Origin: Halichoerus grypus
Taxonomy: Eukaryota; Chordata; Mammalia; Carnivora; Phocidae
DNA length: 64,000 nucleotides
Direction: 5' to 3'
NCBI RefSeq assembly: GCF_964656455.1
Contig: NC_135716.1
Coordinates: 110,640,389 to 110,704,388 of the forward strand
The notes beneath the pieces were generated by a model. It was not told the DNA's origin. It saw nothing but the letters and a program-made list of their open reading frames with translations, and searched no databases. Below are positions 1-11,523 of the stretch, piece after piece; the first letter of the stretch is position 1, and the number at the start of each line of letters is the position of its first letter. A program made the translations under genes and the position numbers.

Positions 1-35
1 CTGTCAAATAAATTTTTTTAAAAATCTTTAAAAAA
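1..35 (+). mobile_element. Can-SINE 3' tail, cut by the window edge
   Basis: Begins CTGTCAAATAAAT and runs into an A/T tail with ATCTTTAAAA, the end of a carnivoran tRNA-Lys SINE. The head is left of the window. Confidence 0.6.
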
Positions 36-3000
36 ATAGTCTTCTATTATTATTGTGGTGTTGTCTGTTTCTTCCTTTAGGTCTGTTACTATTTGCTTTA
101 TATATTAGGTGCTTCTATGTTGGATAGATAAATATTTACAAATGTTATATTCTCTTGTTGGATTGACCTCTTTATGTAATGCTCTTTTTTTGTTTCTTAT
201 TACAGTCTTTGTTTTAAAGTCTATTTTGTTTGATAAAGTATAGCTACTCAAGCTTTCTTGTGATTTCCACTAGCATGATTATCTTTTTCCATCTCTTCAC
301 TTTGAGTCTGTGTGTGTTCTTGTATCTGAAGTTAGTCTCTTGTAGGAAGCATAAAGATGGGTCTTTTTTTATCCATTCAGTTACTGTATGTCTTGATTGG
401 AAAATTTAGTCCATTTACATTTAATTGCTGATAGGTATGTACTTCTTGCCATTTTGTTCATTGTTTTCTGGCTATTTTATCCTTCCTCTCTGCTCATTTC
501 TTCCCTTGTTCTCTTCCTTTGTAGCTTGATGATTTTCTTTAGTGCTATGCATGGATTCCTTTCTCTTTATCTTTTGTGTATCTGCTGTAGGCTTTTGCTT
601 TGTGGTTACCATGAGGCTTACATATAACAACTTATAACAGTCTATTATTGAAGTTGATACCAAGTTAAGTTTGAATGCATTCTAAATCTGTACATTTTTA
701 CTCCCCACAACATTTTGTTTCCGATGCCACATTTTACATCTTTTTATCTGTTTTCTAATTATTGTAGTTAGGTTTACCACTTTTGCTTTTAACCTTCATA
801 CTAGCATTATAAGTAATTAATCTACTTTTACTGTCTATTTACTTTTACCAGTGAAATTTGTATTTTTACGTTTTGTTACTAATTAACGCCCTTTCTTTCC
901 AGCTTACAGAAGTCCCTTTAATATTTCTTATACAGCCAGTTTAGTAGTAATGTACCCCTTTATCTTTTATTTGTTGAGAAAACTCTTTATTTCTCCTCCA
1001 ATTCTGAATGATAGTGTTGCCAGATAGAGTATTCTTGGTTGGAATCTTTTTTCCTTTAGCATTTTGAATATATTGTGCCAGTCCCTTCTGTCCTCTAGAG
1101 TTTCTGCTGAAAAATCTGCTGGTAGAGTCTTATGGTGGTTCCCCTGTACATTACAGGTTGTTTTGTCTTGTTGCTTTTAAGATTTTTTCCTTTTCTTTAA
1201 CTTTTGACATTTTAATTATAACGTGTCTTGGTTGGTGTGGATCTTATTTGTAACTCTCTGGGCTTTCCTGGATCCGGGTCTATTCCTTAGGGAGGTTTTC
1301 AGTCTCTTTTCTTTTTTCTTCTGGGACCCCTATAATGCAAATGTTAGTTTAAGGGAATTATGGAACATCATTAAGAAGACTATCTTCACTTTTTTCATTC
1401 TTTTTTGCTGCTCTGATTGTATGAGTTCCAGTATCTTGTCTTTGAGTTCATTAATCCTTTCTTCTGCTTCATCTAGTCTGTTGAAACTCTACTATAATTT
1501 TCAGTTCAGTTGTTTTCTTCAGCTCTGTGACTTCTATTAGGTACTCTTATATTTTCTATCTCTTGAAGTTCTCGCTGTGTTTATCCTTTTCCCAAATTCA
1601 GTGAGCATCTTTATGACCATTATTTTGAACTCTTTATCAAGTAATTACCTATCGCCATTTCATTAAGGATTTTTCTGAGGTTTTCTCTTATTCTTTCATT
1701 TGGAACATATTCCTGTTTCTTCATTTTGCTTGACTCTTTGTGTTGGTTTCTGTGCATAAGATAAAACAGCCACCTCTCCCAGGCTTGAAGAAGTGGCCTC
1801 ACGTAGGAAATAAACCTTATTCAACTCTGATCTAGTTCTTGGTTGTCTCCCTAACCTTTGTGATTGTCTAAGCAGTCTTTTATTTTTAATGGCTCCCAGT
1901 AGTTGAGGATATGCCAAGACCTGTCAATGTCCCAAAGGGGAGGGTCTCAGCCAGCACCTAGATTCAGGCCAGTTGGAAGCCAGACCCTCAGGCATTAGTT
2001 TTTTTTAATTATGAAAATATATATAGTCCTGTGGGAATGCAAGCATAAGCCCCACTGGCCACCAGAACAGGGTGATGTGGGTGTCCCATGGATGGCAGTT
2101 GCAAAAAAAAAAAAAAAAAGCTTCAAACAAGTGTATTAGCTAGCTCCCTTCTAGGCAGTATCAGGAAGCAGTAGCAAGGCAGAGGGAGAGTGCAAAGATG
2201 GTGCCCACCAGCCTACATTACCTGAAAGCATCTCTGTAGGCCCCCAGTTGTGTGCCAAAAGTGAAGCCTGCCTCTCGGGCTAAAGCTACAGGACAAGCAA
2301 ATAGGCCTTCTTCACAGGAAGACTGGGGTGTGTTTCAGTCTGCTGTCTTTGCAGCGCCCTGGGGGTGCCTGCCTAGAACTCTGTTTCCAACTGTTACAGT
2401 TCTGTGAGACACAGGATCACAGTTCCCCTAGCCTTCACAGCCAGGTGATCAAGAGTGTATCATGGGGAGCACCCACAAAAACTGAGGCACCAAATGTGTG
2501 TAAAAGCTTCCCTCTGAAGATACTGGCACTGTGCAGTTTGGCAGAGGGAGAGCATGAAGATGGTGCCTGCCAGCCAGCGGGCCCCTAGATGTGTGCTAAA
2601 TTAGCCTGCACCTCAGACCAACACTTCAAGATTAGCAAATGAGCTCCTCTCGATCCGCTGCCTCCGTGCTGAGCCCTGGTGCAAGTGGGTGCACAAGCCC
2701 TTTAAGAGCCTTTCTTAGTTTGTTACAGCCTGTGGGTCTCATGGATGTGACAGGGTTGATTTTCAAAGCTAGATGTTTTAGGGGCTCATCTCTTAGGTGC
2801 AGTTTTAAAGTTGGGGTGTCTAATGTGGGGTTCAAACCCTTCACTCCTCAGGGAGAAAGCTCCAAGTTTTGAGTTCTCTCCCAATAGTGCCAGGATTGAG
2901 GTTTATGGTGAGATTGGGTCCTGGCCTCTCCTACCTGCTTCGATGTGGGCCTTGTTTACCCGCTGTGTAGGAGTTGCTCAGTTTTTAGGGTTTTTTCAGA

Positions 3001-3100
3001 GGAAGTTCCATATTTAGCTGCAGATTCAGTGTGTCCACTGGGGGTGGGGAGCACAGGCTCTTCCTATGTCACCATCTTGAATTGGAACTCTCTTTGCTTA
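36..3100 (-). mobile_element. L1 LINE, antisense, 5' half present
   Basis: Read on the minus strand, this runs from an L1 5' UTR (start near 3090, with the motif TTCAAGATGGTGACATAGGA) through the ORF1 region to the start of ORF2 (about 1-400, endonuclease side). It has many stops and frame breaks and is not active. It sits in a BCAR3 intron, antisense to the gene. The 3' part lies left of the window. Confidence 0.85.
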
Positions 3101-3149
3101 ACTTTGAAAAAAAAAAATACAACATGGAAAACTTTACCCCGTTTTTCAG

Positions 3150-3362
3150 AGTCTACGTGTGTTCCCCCCAACAAAATATCAGTCCCACTATTGATGCCTC
3201 TTGTGACCTTGATGGAGCGCCAGGCTGTCACTTTTGAAGGAACTGACATGTGGGAAAAAAATGATGAAAGCTGTGAGATTATGCTGAACCACTTGGCCAC
3301 AGCCCGGCTCATGGCAGAAACTGCAGACAGCTACCGGATGAATGCTGAGAGGATCCTGGAAG
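3150..3362 (+). CDS. BCAR3: BCAR3 penultimate coding exon
   Basis: The exon encodes STCVPPNKISVP...MNAERILE plus the first base of a Gly codon. The acceptor is taken at GTTTTTCAG (AG at 3148-3149); the donor AAG|GTAAGA at 3363 is strong. Length is 213 nt, entering with two bases that complete a codon and leaving with one. The reading frame stays open upstream of 3150, so the acceptor rests on the polypyrimidine tract rather than on a stop. An antisense L1 ends only about 50-60 nt upstream. Confidence 0.85.
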
Positions 3363-6300
3363 GTAAGAGCTGTTTTCTGTAAGCTGCTCTCTACTCTGCA
3401 TAATAATTAGAATGAAGGAACAAAGAGCATGGATGCTCTCAGTTCGGAAAAGACAAAGTAGGAAAGATTAAGGCATGGAATTTCCTTTCTTATGATTGAT
3501 CATTATTTCCTCTTGTCCCTAAGTGACTTGAGAATCCTGTTTCTCCTTTTCCATGTGTTCTGTTGTGTCAGTGGCATAGAATAAATTGAGAGGGTCAGGA
3601 AGGAATTGGTCAGCTTGCCTACCATGAGTACTTCTGATTGGAGCTATGTGAAGGTGGGCTAACGTAAGGAGTTAGAGTTCTATGTGAATTCATTTATCTG
3701 CATTCCTGTTTCTTCCCACATTGGGAGGTGAGCTCCCCTGATTTTAGCAACAGAGGGTCCAATACAGGCAAAGGCACTGCTGAGAGAGTTGGGAGAAAAG
3801 TATAAACCACCAGTACTTAGGTTTGGATCAGTGTAAAGTGTGTCTTAAGGAATGACCAACTAGGCTGAAGGAGGTGGATATAGGTGGGAAGGCCTTCCAT
3901 GTAGGACTCTGGCTGAGGAAGAGCCTGTGAAGGGTTTTAAACATGGGATAGTGTCATGACATGGTCAGATTTATGTTTTAAATATGGCATCTGTTTGTGG
4001 GAGGGCTGAAGGCTTGCATGCAAAAAGATCATTTAGGAAGCAAGATAAGAAGGAGGGCTTTACCCAAGGTGGTATCAGGAATGATTATTTTCTCTTCTTC
4101 ACTGTATTTTTAAAATTCTTCAAGGGCCCAAAGTTTCACCCACAAGGTTAAGAAAGAACTACATAGGGCAGGAGAGGCCTATTTATTTCATCCTAAAACA
4201 AAGTTGTTGCTCCAGAACCAGAATTTGGGACTGAACAGTTTACACTCTATCTGCTGTAGGGTTAAGAACGACATACCTCTTTCAATTTTTATCTCAGAAA
4301 GTTCTCTAGGGTTGGCAGTGTAGGATTCAGAAAATAAACCACCTAATTTCAATTCCCCAGATATTAGAGTGTCTGCTTATACAAAGCTAATAACTATGTT
4401 AGTTAGATGTTGCCTAAGCCAATATATTAGGATGGGTTTTGAGAAAAGGGCTTTAAGCTGCTTTACAGCAAATCACTTTAAAGGTATCTAATGGCATTTC
4501 TCAGTTAATCCTGCTACAGGTTTATGTAGCAAGTTTCCATTGCTGGAAGTAACTATGAACCCAGTAAGGGTAGAGATTTTCACACCAACATATACCCAGC
4601 CCAAGGCAGGGACTCAAAGCATATTAATTGAATGATTGGAAGACATTGTCGAGCCTCTGGTGTGTTATCTGTCAAAGATATTCTGGCATCACAGGGAAAG
4701 GTGGAGTGGAGGGCTTCTATTATTTTCTCACAAAGATCCTATAAATCTAGATGGTAGAAATAGATTTAAGGACAGAGGAGATTAATCCAGCAGGAACCAA
4801 GGATGAGAACCATGTGCCTGTATGACTCTTTGTCTGGAGTTTTCTATCTCTCAAATAGTTGACTGAATATCCTTGGCTTTAAGTAGACAGATCTTCTCTT
4901 ACGTTACAGAAAAGAGTCACGAAACAGATCACACATATATGGCTGTCCATATATTTTTTTTTTTTTTAAAGATTTTTTTATTTATTTTACAGAGAGAGAG
5001 ATAGCGAGAGCAGGAACACAAGCAGGGGGAGTGGGAGAGGGAGAAGCAGGCTTCCCGCTGAGCAGGGAGCCCGATGTGGGACTCGATCCCAGGACCCCGG
5101 GATCATGACCTGAGCCGAAGGCAGACGCTTAACGACTGAGCCACCCAGGCGCCCCTGTCCATATATTTTTGAGAATGGTGCCAATGTAATTCATTGGATA
5201 TAGTCTTTCAACAAATGGTGTTGGAATTATTGGATATGCTAGGCAAAAGAAAAAAATGAACCCTGGGCGCCTAGGTGGCTCAGTCGTTTAAGTGTCTGCC
5301 TTCAGCTCAGGTCATGATTTCAGTGTCCTGGGATCGAGTCCACATCGGGCTCTCTGCTCAGTGGGGAGTCGGCTTCACCCTCTCTCTCTCCAAAAAAAAA
5401 AAAAAAAAATCTTAAAAAAAAAAAAAAATGAATCCTGATCCTTACCTCATACCATACACACTAATCAATCCAAAATGGATCATAGGTCCAAATGTAAGAG
5501 CTAAAGTGTAAAGCTCCTATAAGATAACGTAGGGGAAATTCATTGCCCTTGGATTAGCAAAGCTGTTTTAGGACACAAAAAGCAGGAACCATTAAGAAAA
5601 ATTTTTGATAAAATTATAAATTTTGCTCTTCAAAAGACACCATTAAGAAAGTAAAAAGGCAAACCACAGACTAGAAGAAAACATCTGCTAAACATTTATC
5701 TGATAGAGGATTTATATCTAGACTATATAAAGAACTCTTACAACTCAGTGAGAAGACAAACAAGATTTGAAGAGACAATATACCAGAGAAGATCTGCCAG
5801 TGACAAATAACTATATGGAAAGACATTTAAAGCATTAGTCATTAGGGAAATGTAAATTTAAACCACAATGAGACAATACCACATACTGTCTAAAAGAATA
5901 ATAATATTGGGGCACCTGGGGGCTCAGTTGTTAAGCGTCTGACTTTTCATTTCAGCTGAGGTCTGTTCAGGCCCCATGTTGGGCTCCACACTGGACGTGG
6001 AGCCTACTTAAAAAAAAAAAAAAGACAATAAATACTAAGATTTGGCAACTTATAGAGAAACTGGAGCTGGTGAGAATATAAAATGGTACAGCCATTTTGG
6101 AAGAGTTTGACAGTTTCTTTAAAATAAACATACCGGGGTGCCTGGGTGGCTCAGTCGTTAAGTGTCTGCCTTTGGCTCAGGTCATGATCCCAGGGTCCTG
6201 GGATCGAGCCCCGCATCGGGCTCTCTGCTCTGCAGGAAGCCTGCTTCTCCCTCTCCCACTCCCCCTACTTGTGTTCCCTCTCTCACTGTGTCTCTGTCAA

Positions 6301-7297
6301 ATAAATAAAATCTTTAAAAAAAAAATAAAATAAAACATACCTACCGTATGACCCAGTAATTCCTCTCCTAGAGAAATGAAAACACAGGTCCACACACACA
6401 CTTACATACAGATGTTTACAACATCATTCATAACAGCCAGAAACTAGAAACAATCCCAATGTCCATCAGTTGGTGAATGGATAAACAAAATGTGGAATGT
6501 CCGTATAACCAAATGCTACTCAGCAATAAAAAGGAATGAATTGATAACTTGTGACAATATGGAATAGTCTCAAAAACATGGTGCTAGATAAAAGAAACCA
6601 AAAAGCCCACATTGTATGATTCCATTTATATCAAGTTTCTAGAAAAGGCAAAACAATAGCAACACAAAGCAAAGACGTACCAGGTAACTTTCTAGGGTGA
6701 TGGAAATGTTCTAACACTGGTGGTGGTGATGTATAACTTGTATAGGCTTACTATTATATATCAGACTGCAGCTACAATAGGTGAATCATGACACATAAAT
6801 TAATTATACATCAATAAAGCTGTAAAAACAAGGCATTTTGAACACTCCTTCCCACAGTGGCTTGTGCACACAAATTTTATTCTATCATGTTTCAGTGAGT
6901 TTACTTGGTATTCCTTCTCCAAAGGTGCTCAGGTCCTTGAGGACTGGGCTCTGCCCTTTTCTTATATAAAGCAGAGCCTATAGTTTTCTTTGGGGGCATT
7001 TTTAAAGTTCTGATAGAAAATGAAGTTCATTTTGATCTGACTTTAAGCAAGTAGGTTTTTAGTCTATTGCTGACATTACGTTTGAAAACTGAAGTAACTG
7101 TTCTTTTTTTATTAGGTTTTCAACCAGATGAAGAAATGAGTGAAATCTTCAAGACTGAATTTCAAATGCGATTGCTATGGGGCAGCAAAGGTGCACAAGT
7201 GAATCAGACAGAGAGATATGAGAAATTCAGCCAGATTTTAACTGCCCTCTCACGTAAACTGGAACCTCCTCCTGTAAAGCAGGCAGAGCTTTGCTAA
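3150..7297 (+). CDS. BCAR3: BCAR3, last two coding exons (3' part of gene)
   Basis: Two exons, 3150-3362 and 7116-7297, join in frame (codon G|GT across the intron) to give about 131 residues ending ...KLEPPPVKQAELC and a TAA at 7295-7297. The peptide (KISVPLLMPLVTLMERQAV, then GFQPDEEMSEIFKTEFQMRL) is recognised as the C-terminus of BCAR3, an NSP-family adaptor. In this family an N-terminal SH2 domain is followed by a Cdc25-homology (RasGEF-like) domain that binds the focal-adhesion-targeting domain of p130Cas/BCAR1 and supports Src signalling and cell migration. Only the end of the Cdc25-homology domain is here; the rest lies left of the window. The neighbour FNBP1L converges from the other strand, as I recall for the BCAR3-FNBP1L pair on human 1p22. 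Gene identity is from remembered family sequence, not from a search. Confidence 0.9.
3363..4942 (+). other. BCAR3: BCAR3 last intron, first part
   Basis: No exon seen. Around 3890-4040 and 4540-4640 the sequence resembles old degraded interspersed repeats; the latter looks like an L2 3' end (GGCAGGGACTCAAAGCATAT, then ATTGAATGATTGGA). Otherwise unremarkable. Confidence 0.4.
4959..5154 (-). mobile_element. Can-SINE, minus orientation
   Basis: Poly-T start, TTTATTTTACAGAGAGAGAG body and GAGCCACCCAGGCGCCCC end. It is flanked by a perfect 16-bp target-site duplication CTGTCCATATATTTTT (4943 and 5155), so it is a clean and fairly young insertion. The tRNA-Lys-derived head carries pol III box A/B-like sequence. 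Confidence 0.93.
5266..5422 (+). mobile_element. Can-SINE
   Basis: Head GGCGCCTAGGTGGCTCAGTC and A-rich tail. Flanked by AAAAAATGAACCCTG / AAAAAATGAATCCTG (one mismatch). The TC-rich body is shortened. Confidence 0.9.
5909..6023 (+). mobile_element. Can-SINE, short diverged copy
   Basis: Head GGGGCACCTGGGGGCTCAGT followed by a diverged body and poly-A, with no TC-rich block. It is older than its neighbours. Confidence 0.8.
6135..6327 (+). mobile_element. Can-SINE
   Basis: Full head and body ending AAATAAATAAAATCTTT-A(n). Flanked by the imperfect duplication AAAATAAACATACC / AAATAAAACATACC. Confidence 0.92.
7116..7297 (+). CDS. BCAR3: BCAR3 terminal coding exon
   Basis: The acceptor is TTCTTTTTTTATTAG, with the exon starting at 7116. 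The first two bases (GT) complete the split Gly codon, then FQPDEEMSEIFKTEFQMRLL...SRKLEPPPVKQAELC and TAA. The 59 complete codons form the last helices of the Cdc25-homology domain and a short tail. The splice phase matches the preceding exon exactly. Confidence 0.9.
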
Positions 7298-7842
7298 CTC
7301 TCCAGGGAACCTTAGGGTATTATTTGAAGCTTCTCCAGTTTCCTCTGTGGGAAGGCTTATCATTTGATAAAGTAATAATGTGCAAATCTGACAGTATACA
7401 AGCTTTTAGTATCCACAGGATATTAAACATGTAAATTACACAGAGCACACTTATTTATGAATTGTTTAAAATTACTACTGATTTTAAAATGATAATTTAT
7501 TATGAAGGTAACTATTGCTAATGTTGATCAGCAAATTTAAGAGAAGACCTAGCTATGTTGGCTGGTTGCTTTCTTTTTCTGAGGTATTTGACCATTTTAG
7601 TTTAAATTCCTTGTCAGATAAGTGTAAATAGAAAAGAGTTTAAAAGCATGAAACATTATGGAAGGTATCAGTTGTATGATATTCTTTAAATATGAAAAAT
7701 GTAAACAGTCATATGAAAATATATCTTTTTGTGAAATAATTGTATCTGGTCTCTTTAATATTAAATAACTCATAGTACAATAATTACACCTCCTACCTCC
7801 CTGGGGTATCCTCTTCCCTAGATACTATATCCTAATAATAAA
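7298..7842 (+). other. BCAR3: BCAR3 3' UTR
   Basis: AT-rich sequence after the stop codon, with no long ORF and no recognisable repeat up to the AATAAA at 7837-7842. The exact end is inferred from that signal. Confidence 0.6.
7837..7842 (+). terminator. BCAR3: candidate BCAR3 poly(A) signal AATAAA
   Basis: Canonical AATAAA about 540 nt after the stop codon, followed around 7875-7890 by a T/G-rich stretch (TTTGTGGCTTGGG). A weaker ATTAAA-like site lies near 7760. No transcript evidence is available. Confidence 0.5.
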
Positions 7843-7889
7843 CCAAAATTAATGAGAATGATAGGGAAATTTTAATATTTGTGGCTTGG

Positions 7890-8040
7890 GAGACAGTGAA
7901 TAGTGATACAAGGTAGACCTGGCTCTAGAAGACCTAGGTTCAAAGTGAAGCTGTGGTACTTGCTAGCAGTTAGTTAGTTGGGCTTTGGTCAAGTTAAGCT
8001 CATCATGTGTGTGCAGTACAGCACCCGGTATAAAGTGAGT
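7890..8040 (+). repeat. probable MIR fragment
   Basis: TGGCTCTAGAAGACCTAGGT followed by GGTACTTGCTAGCAGTTAGT resembles the MIR core (loss of the usual Gly-tRNA head). Strongly diverged. Confidence 0.4.
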
Positions 8041-8094
8041 ACCCAGATGCTAGTATACTTCATGACATCACTTCATGCATTTGAAAATAATCGA

Positions 8095-10785
8095 CTGCTG
8101 AGCTTCCAGTTCAAGATGGCAACATAGGAAAACCCTGAACTCACTTCTTCCACAGATACACCAAATCTGTTCCTATTTATAAAGCACATCCTCCTAAAGA
8201 AGTGAGGGCTGACTGAATAGCTTCTACAGCAAAAGATAGACCACACAGAGAACAGCAAGAGGGATGGTGACACAGTAACAAAGAAAACCCCTACTCCCAA
8301 AGCTGCAAACTGCAGTGGGGAGGGATGGTAATGAAGGACCAGGAGCAGATTTGTTTGCCCGGGGGTATAGAAAAGCCATGGTTTAAAAGGGCAACTAGAA
8401 CATAAAGGAACCAGCCCTAGAACCCTGCCAAATAGTGGGGGAGCTGCTGGAACTCTAGAGGGTCAGAGGGACTGGTGAGCACCACAGTTTGTTTCCCCTT
8501 CACCTTGACAGTGCAGATAGAGCATGGTCCTGGCACCAGAGCCCCTAGCCCACACCAGCCCCAAATGCCTGGGGTGCAGACAAAAGCCATAGTTTATAAG
8601 GGCAACTCGAATATAAAAGGTCCAGCCCTGGAACTCCACCAAAAGGCAGAGAGCCACTGCAATGCTCTCTGGTCAGAGGAGCTGGTGACACTGTTTACAT
8701 TCTCCCTCCACCTTTATAGCATGGAAGGGAGCAGCCTACTGCTTCCACAAGCCCCTGCCCCTAGCCCACACCAGCCCAAGCCATCCCACCAGAGTGGCCT
8801 CAGTGTGCCACATACTGGACACCCCCGGTTAGCACCCCTATGGCTCCAGCTGTCTCAGCAAGGTGAGACATTCCAGGCCCATGCCACTTTGGCTCCAAAT
8901 GACTCGCTAGGGCAGAATGCTCCAGGACCTCCTGGCTCATGCCCTTTATGGCTCAGGGTGCCCCCTGTGTGAAATGACTTGGGACATTAGACTGCACCCC
9001 ACTTGGGATCAGTCACCCCACCAGGGCGCCTCCTGTGCAGAACACCCTGGGACACCCAAGCTTACACCCACTTTAGTTTCAGCTGCCCTGCCAGGGCACC
9101 CTCTGCAGAGTGCCCTGGAACCCAAGGCTTGCACTAATTTCAGCTTCAGCTATCCTGCCAGGTGCCCTCTACACAGAAAACCCTGAGACCACCCTGGCCC
9201 ACACCCACTTCAGCTCTGGCCATGGCACCAGGGCAGCCCTAGCAGGGTGCCCAGGACCCCTAGCCTGTGCCAGCCACAGCTGCAGCCAACCAAAATCACC
9301 AGGCACACACAGTTTACACAGGGGACAACAATACACAAGACCATTCCTTCAAACTTAGGAGAAATAGCTGTTCCATCTAATTCATAGAAACAAACATAGA
9401 AACTCAACCAAAATGAGAGGAATATATTCCAAACAAAAGAACAAGACAAAACCTTGGAAAAAGAACTAATGAAACAGAGATAAGCAATATGCCTGATAGA
9501 GTTCAAAGTAATGGCTGTAAAAATGCTCACTGGACTGGATAGAAAGTGGATGAATTCAGTGAGGATTTTAACAAAGAGACAAATACAAAAAAGAACCAGA
9601 GTTAAAGAGTACAATAACTGAAATGAAAAATACACTAAAGGGAATTAACAAGAGATTAGAGAATGCAACAGAATGGATCAGCAATCTGGAAGGCAGATAG
9701 TGGAAAGCACCCAAGCTGAACAGCAAAAAAAAAAAAAAAAAGAAAGAAATAAAGAAAAGAAAATCAGGATAGGTTAAGGGATCTCTTGACAACATGAGGT
9801 AAACAAGTATTCTAAGGGTCCCAGAGGAGAAAAGAGAGAGAGAAAGGGGAAGAACACTTAAAATAACTGAAAACCTCTCTAACCTGGGGAAGGAAATACA
9901 CACCCAAGTCCAGGAAGCAAATAAAGTTCTAAAGATAGACCCAAGAAGGTCCACATCATGACACATAATAATTAACATGTCAAAGATTAAAGATAGATAA
10001 TTCTACAAGCAGCAAGAAACAACTAGTAACATACAAGGGAAACCCCATAAGTCCATCAGTTGACGTCTCATCCGAAACTTTGCAAGCCAGAAAGGAGTGG
10101 CAGGATACATTCAAAGTGCTGAAGGGAAAAAAGCTACAACCAGGAATACTCTGCCCAGCAAGGTTATCATTCAGAATTAAGGGACAAAGAGTTTCTCAGA
10201 CAAACAAAAGTTAAAGGAGTTCACCACCACTAAACCAGCCTTACAAGAAATGTTAAAGGGACTTCTTTAAGTGGTAAAGAAAAGGCAGTAATGAGAAGAA
10301 AATTATGAAAAGAAAAAAATGACACGAGTAAAAGCAAACATACAGAGAAGGTAGTAATCACTTATAAAGCTAGTATGAAGGTTAAAGACAAAAGTAGTAA
10401 AACTATATCTAAACAATTAGTTAAGGGGGACTCACAAAATAAAAATATGTAAAATATAACAACATATACATAAAACATGGGGGGGGCAGATGAGTAAAAA
10501 TGAAGTTCTCTTATAATGTGTTCAAATTTAAGTGACCATAGACTTACACATATGACGGCTATATACTTAGGATGTTACATACAAATCTCATAGAAACCAC
10601 ACACCAAAAACCTATGATACACAAGAAATAAAGTGAAAGAAAGCCAAGAATAACACTAAAGAAAGTCATCACAAGAGAGCAAGAGAAGAAAACTACAAAA
10701 TCAGAAAACAATGAACAAAATGGCATTAAGTACATACCTATCAATAATTACTTTAAATGTAAATGGTCTAAATGCTCCAATAAAA
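8095..10785 (+). mobile_element. L1 LINE with 5' end but no ORF2
   Basis: Starts with an L1 5' UTR (CAAGATGGCAACATAGGAAA), a GC-rich 5' UTR to about 9340, then a decayed ORF1 region to about 10730. It stops where ORF2 would begin (ATAATTACTTTAAATGTAAA, then AATGCTCCAATAAAAATAAT). All reading frames are broken. The loss of the 3' rather than the 5' part is unusual for L1. Confidence 0.8.
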
Positions 10786-11290
10786 ATAATTGACTGTTAC
10801 CTTTTCCTCTAGCTGGTTAGGTATGAGTTTTCCAGGCTTACTTTCTAGGCTTTTGGCTTCACAAAGGAGATACTTTCTAGTTTATCAGTACCCCTCCATT
10901 TTTTCTCTATTGTAGAAAATTTGGAATACAAGATTTTAAAATAAAATAATAAATTTCAATCACTCTGCCACAAAGTACAAACACTTACCAATTTACTTCT
11001 TCTTCCTGTCTTCTAAATAATTTGGGTATCATACAGAATATCCAACTTCTCTCAAGTTACAGAAATTTCTCCATGATGTTAAATAGCCTTTGACAAAATA
11101 CAATTTATTGGTTACATAAGTTACACTATAATTTAAGCACTTTCCTTCCATCTTAAATATGCCTACTAGAACTAAGTATGAGCCTCTCATTATGGTCTAT
11201 TTATTGTAAGAGAAATATTGGTTTTGAATCCTGAGTCTCCGTATTTCCATTAATGTGACCTAGGATCATGAGGCCCTCTCCCATTCTTTT
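10786..11290. other. unannotated intergenic stretch
   Basis: AT-rich unique-looking sequence with no ORF, repeat or conserved motif that I can name. Confidence 0.4.
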
Positions 11291-11304
11291 AAAGGAGCCA
11301 TCAC

Positions 11305-11509
11305 GGGGCACCTTGGGTGGCTCAGTCGTTAAGCGTCTGCCTTTGGCTCGGGTCATGATCCCAGGATCCTGGGATCAAGCCCCGCATCGGGCTCCCTGCT
11401 CAGCGGGAAGCCTGCTCCTCCCTCTCCCACTCCCCCTGCTTGTGTTCCTGCTCTCACTGTGTCTCTCTCTGTCAAATAAATAAATAAAATCTTTAAAAAA
11501 AAAAAAAAT
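11305..11509 (+). mobile_element. Can-SINE with perfect target-site duplication
   Basis: Complete head, TC-rich body and AAATAAATAAATAAAATCTTT tail. A perfect 14-bp duplication, AAAGGAGCCATCAC, lies at 11291-11304 and 11510-11523. One of the youngest-looking copies. Confidence 0.95.
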
Positions 11510-11523
11510 AAAGGAGCCATCAC

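Larger units (their letters stand above)
5180..6835 (+). mobile_element. L1 LINE 3' fragment, interrupted by three SINEs
   Basis: Decayed ORF2 C-terminal sequence begins near ATGGTGTTGGAATTATTGGA, passes through the ATTCATAACAGCCAGAAACT region and ends at CAATAAAGCTGTAAAAACA near 6830. It is 5'-truncated and sense to BCAR3. SINEs at 5266, 5909 and 6135 split it. Confidence 0.8.

Noticed and set aside
4987..5184. Recurrent small frames containing [20 protein letters not shown]
   Set aside because: The same peptide appears in many places (6097, 11268, 51716, 58494, 63195) because it is the translation of the Can-SINE body.
8475..8972. 165-residue Pro/Ser/His-rich open frame on the plus strand
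   Set aside because: It lies in the GC-rich 5' UTR of an L1 element and has no codon, splice or family support.
9210..9978. Two minus-strand hydrophobic open frames rich in Phe, Leu and Ser
   Set aside because: They are the antisense of A-rich L1 ORF1 sequence; poly-A regions translate as Phe-rich shadows.
11305..11400. tRNA-like sequence with box A and box B
   Set aside because: It is the tRNA-Lys-derived head of a SINE, not a tRNA gene; the cloverleaf is degraded and followed by a SINE body.
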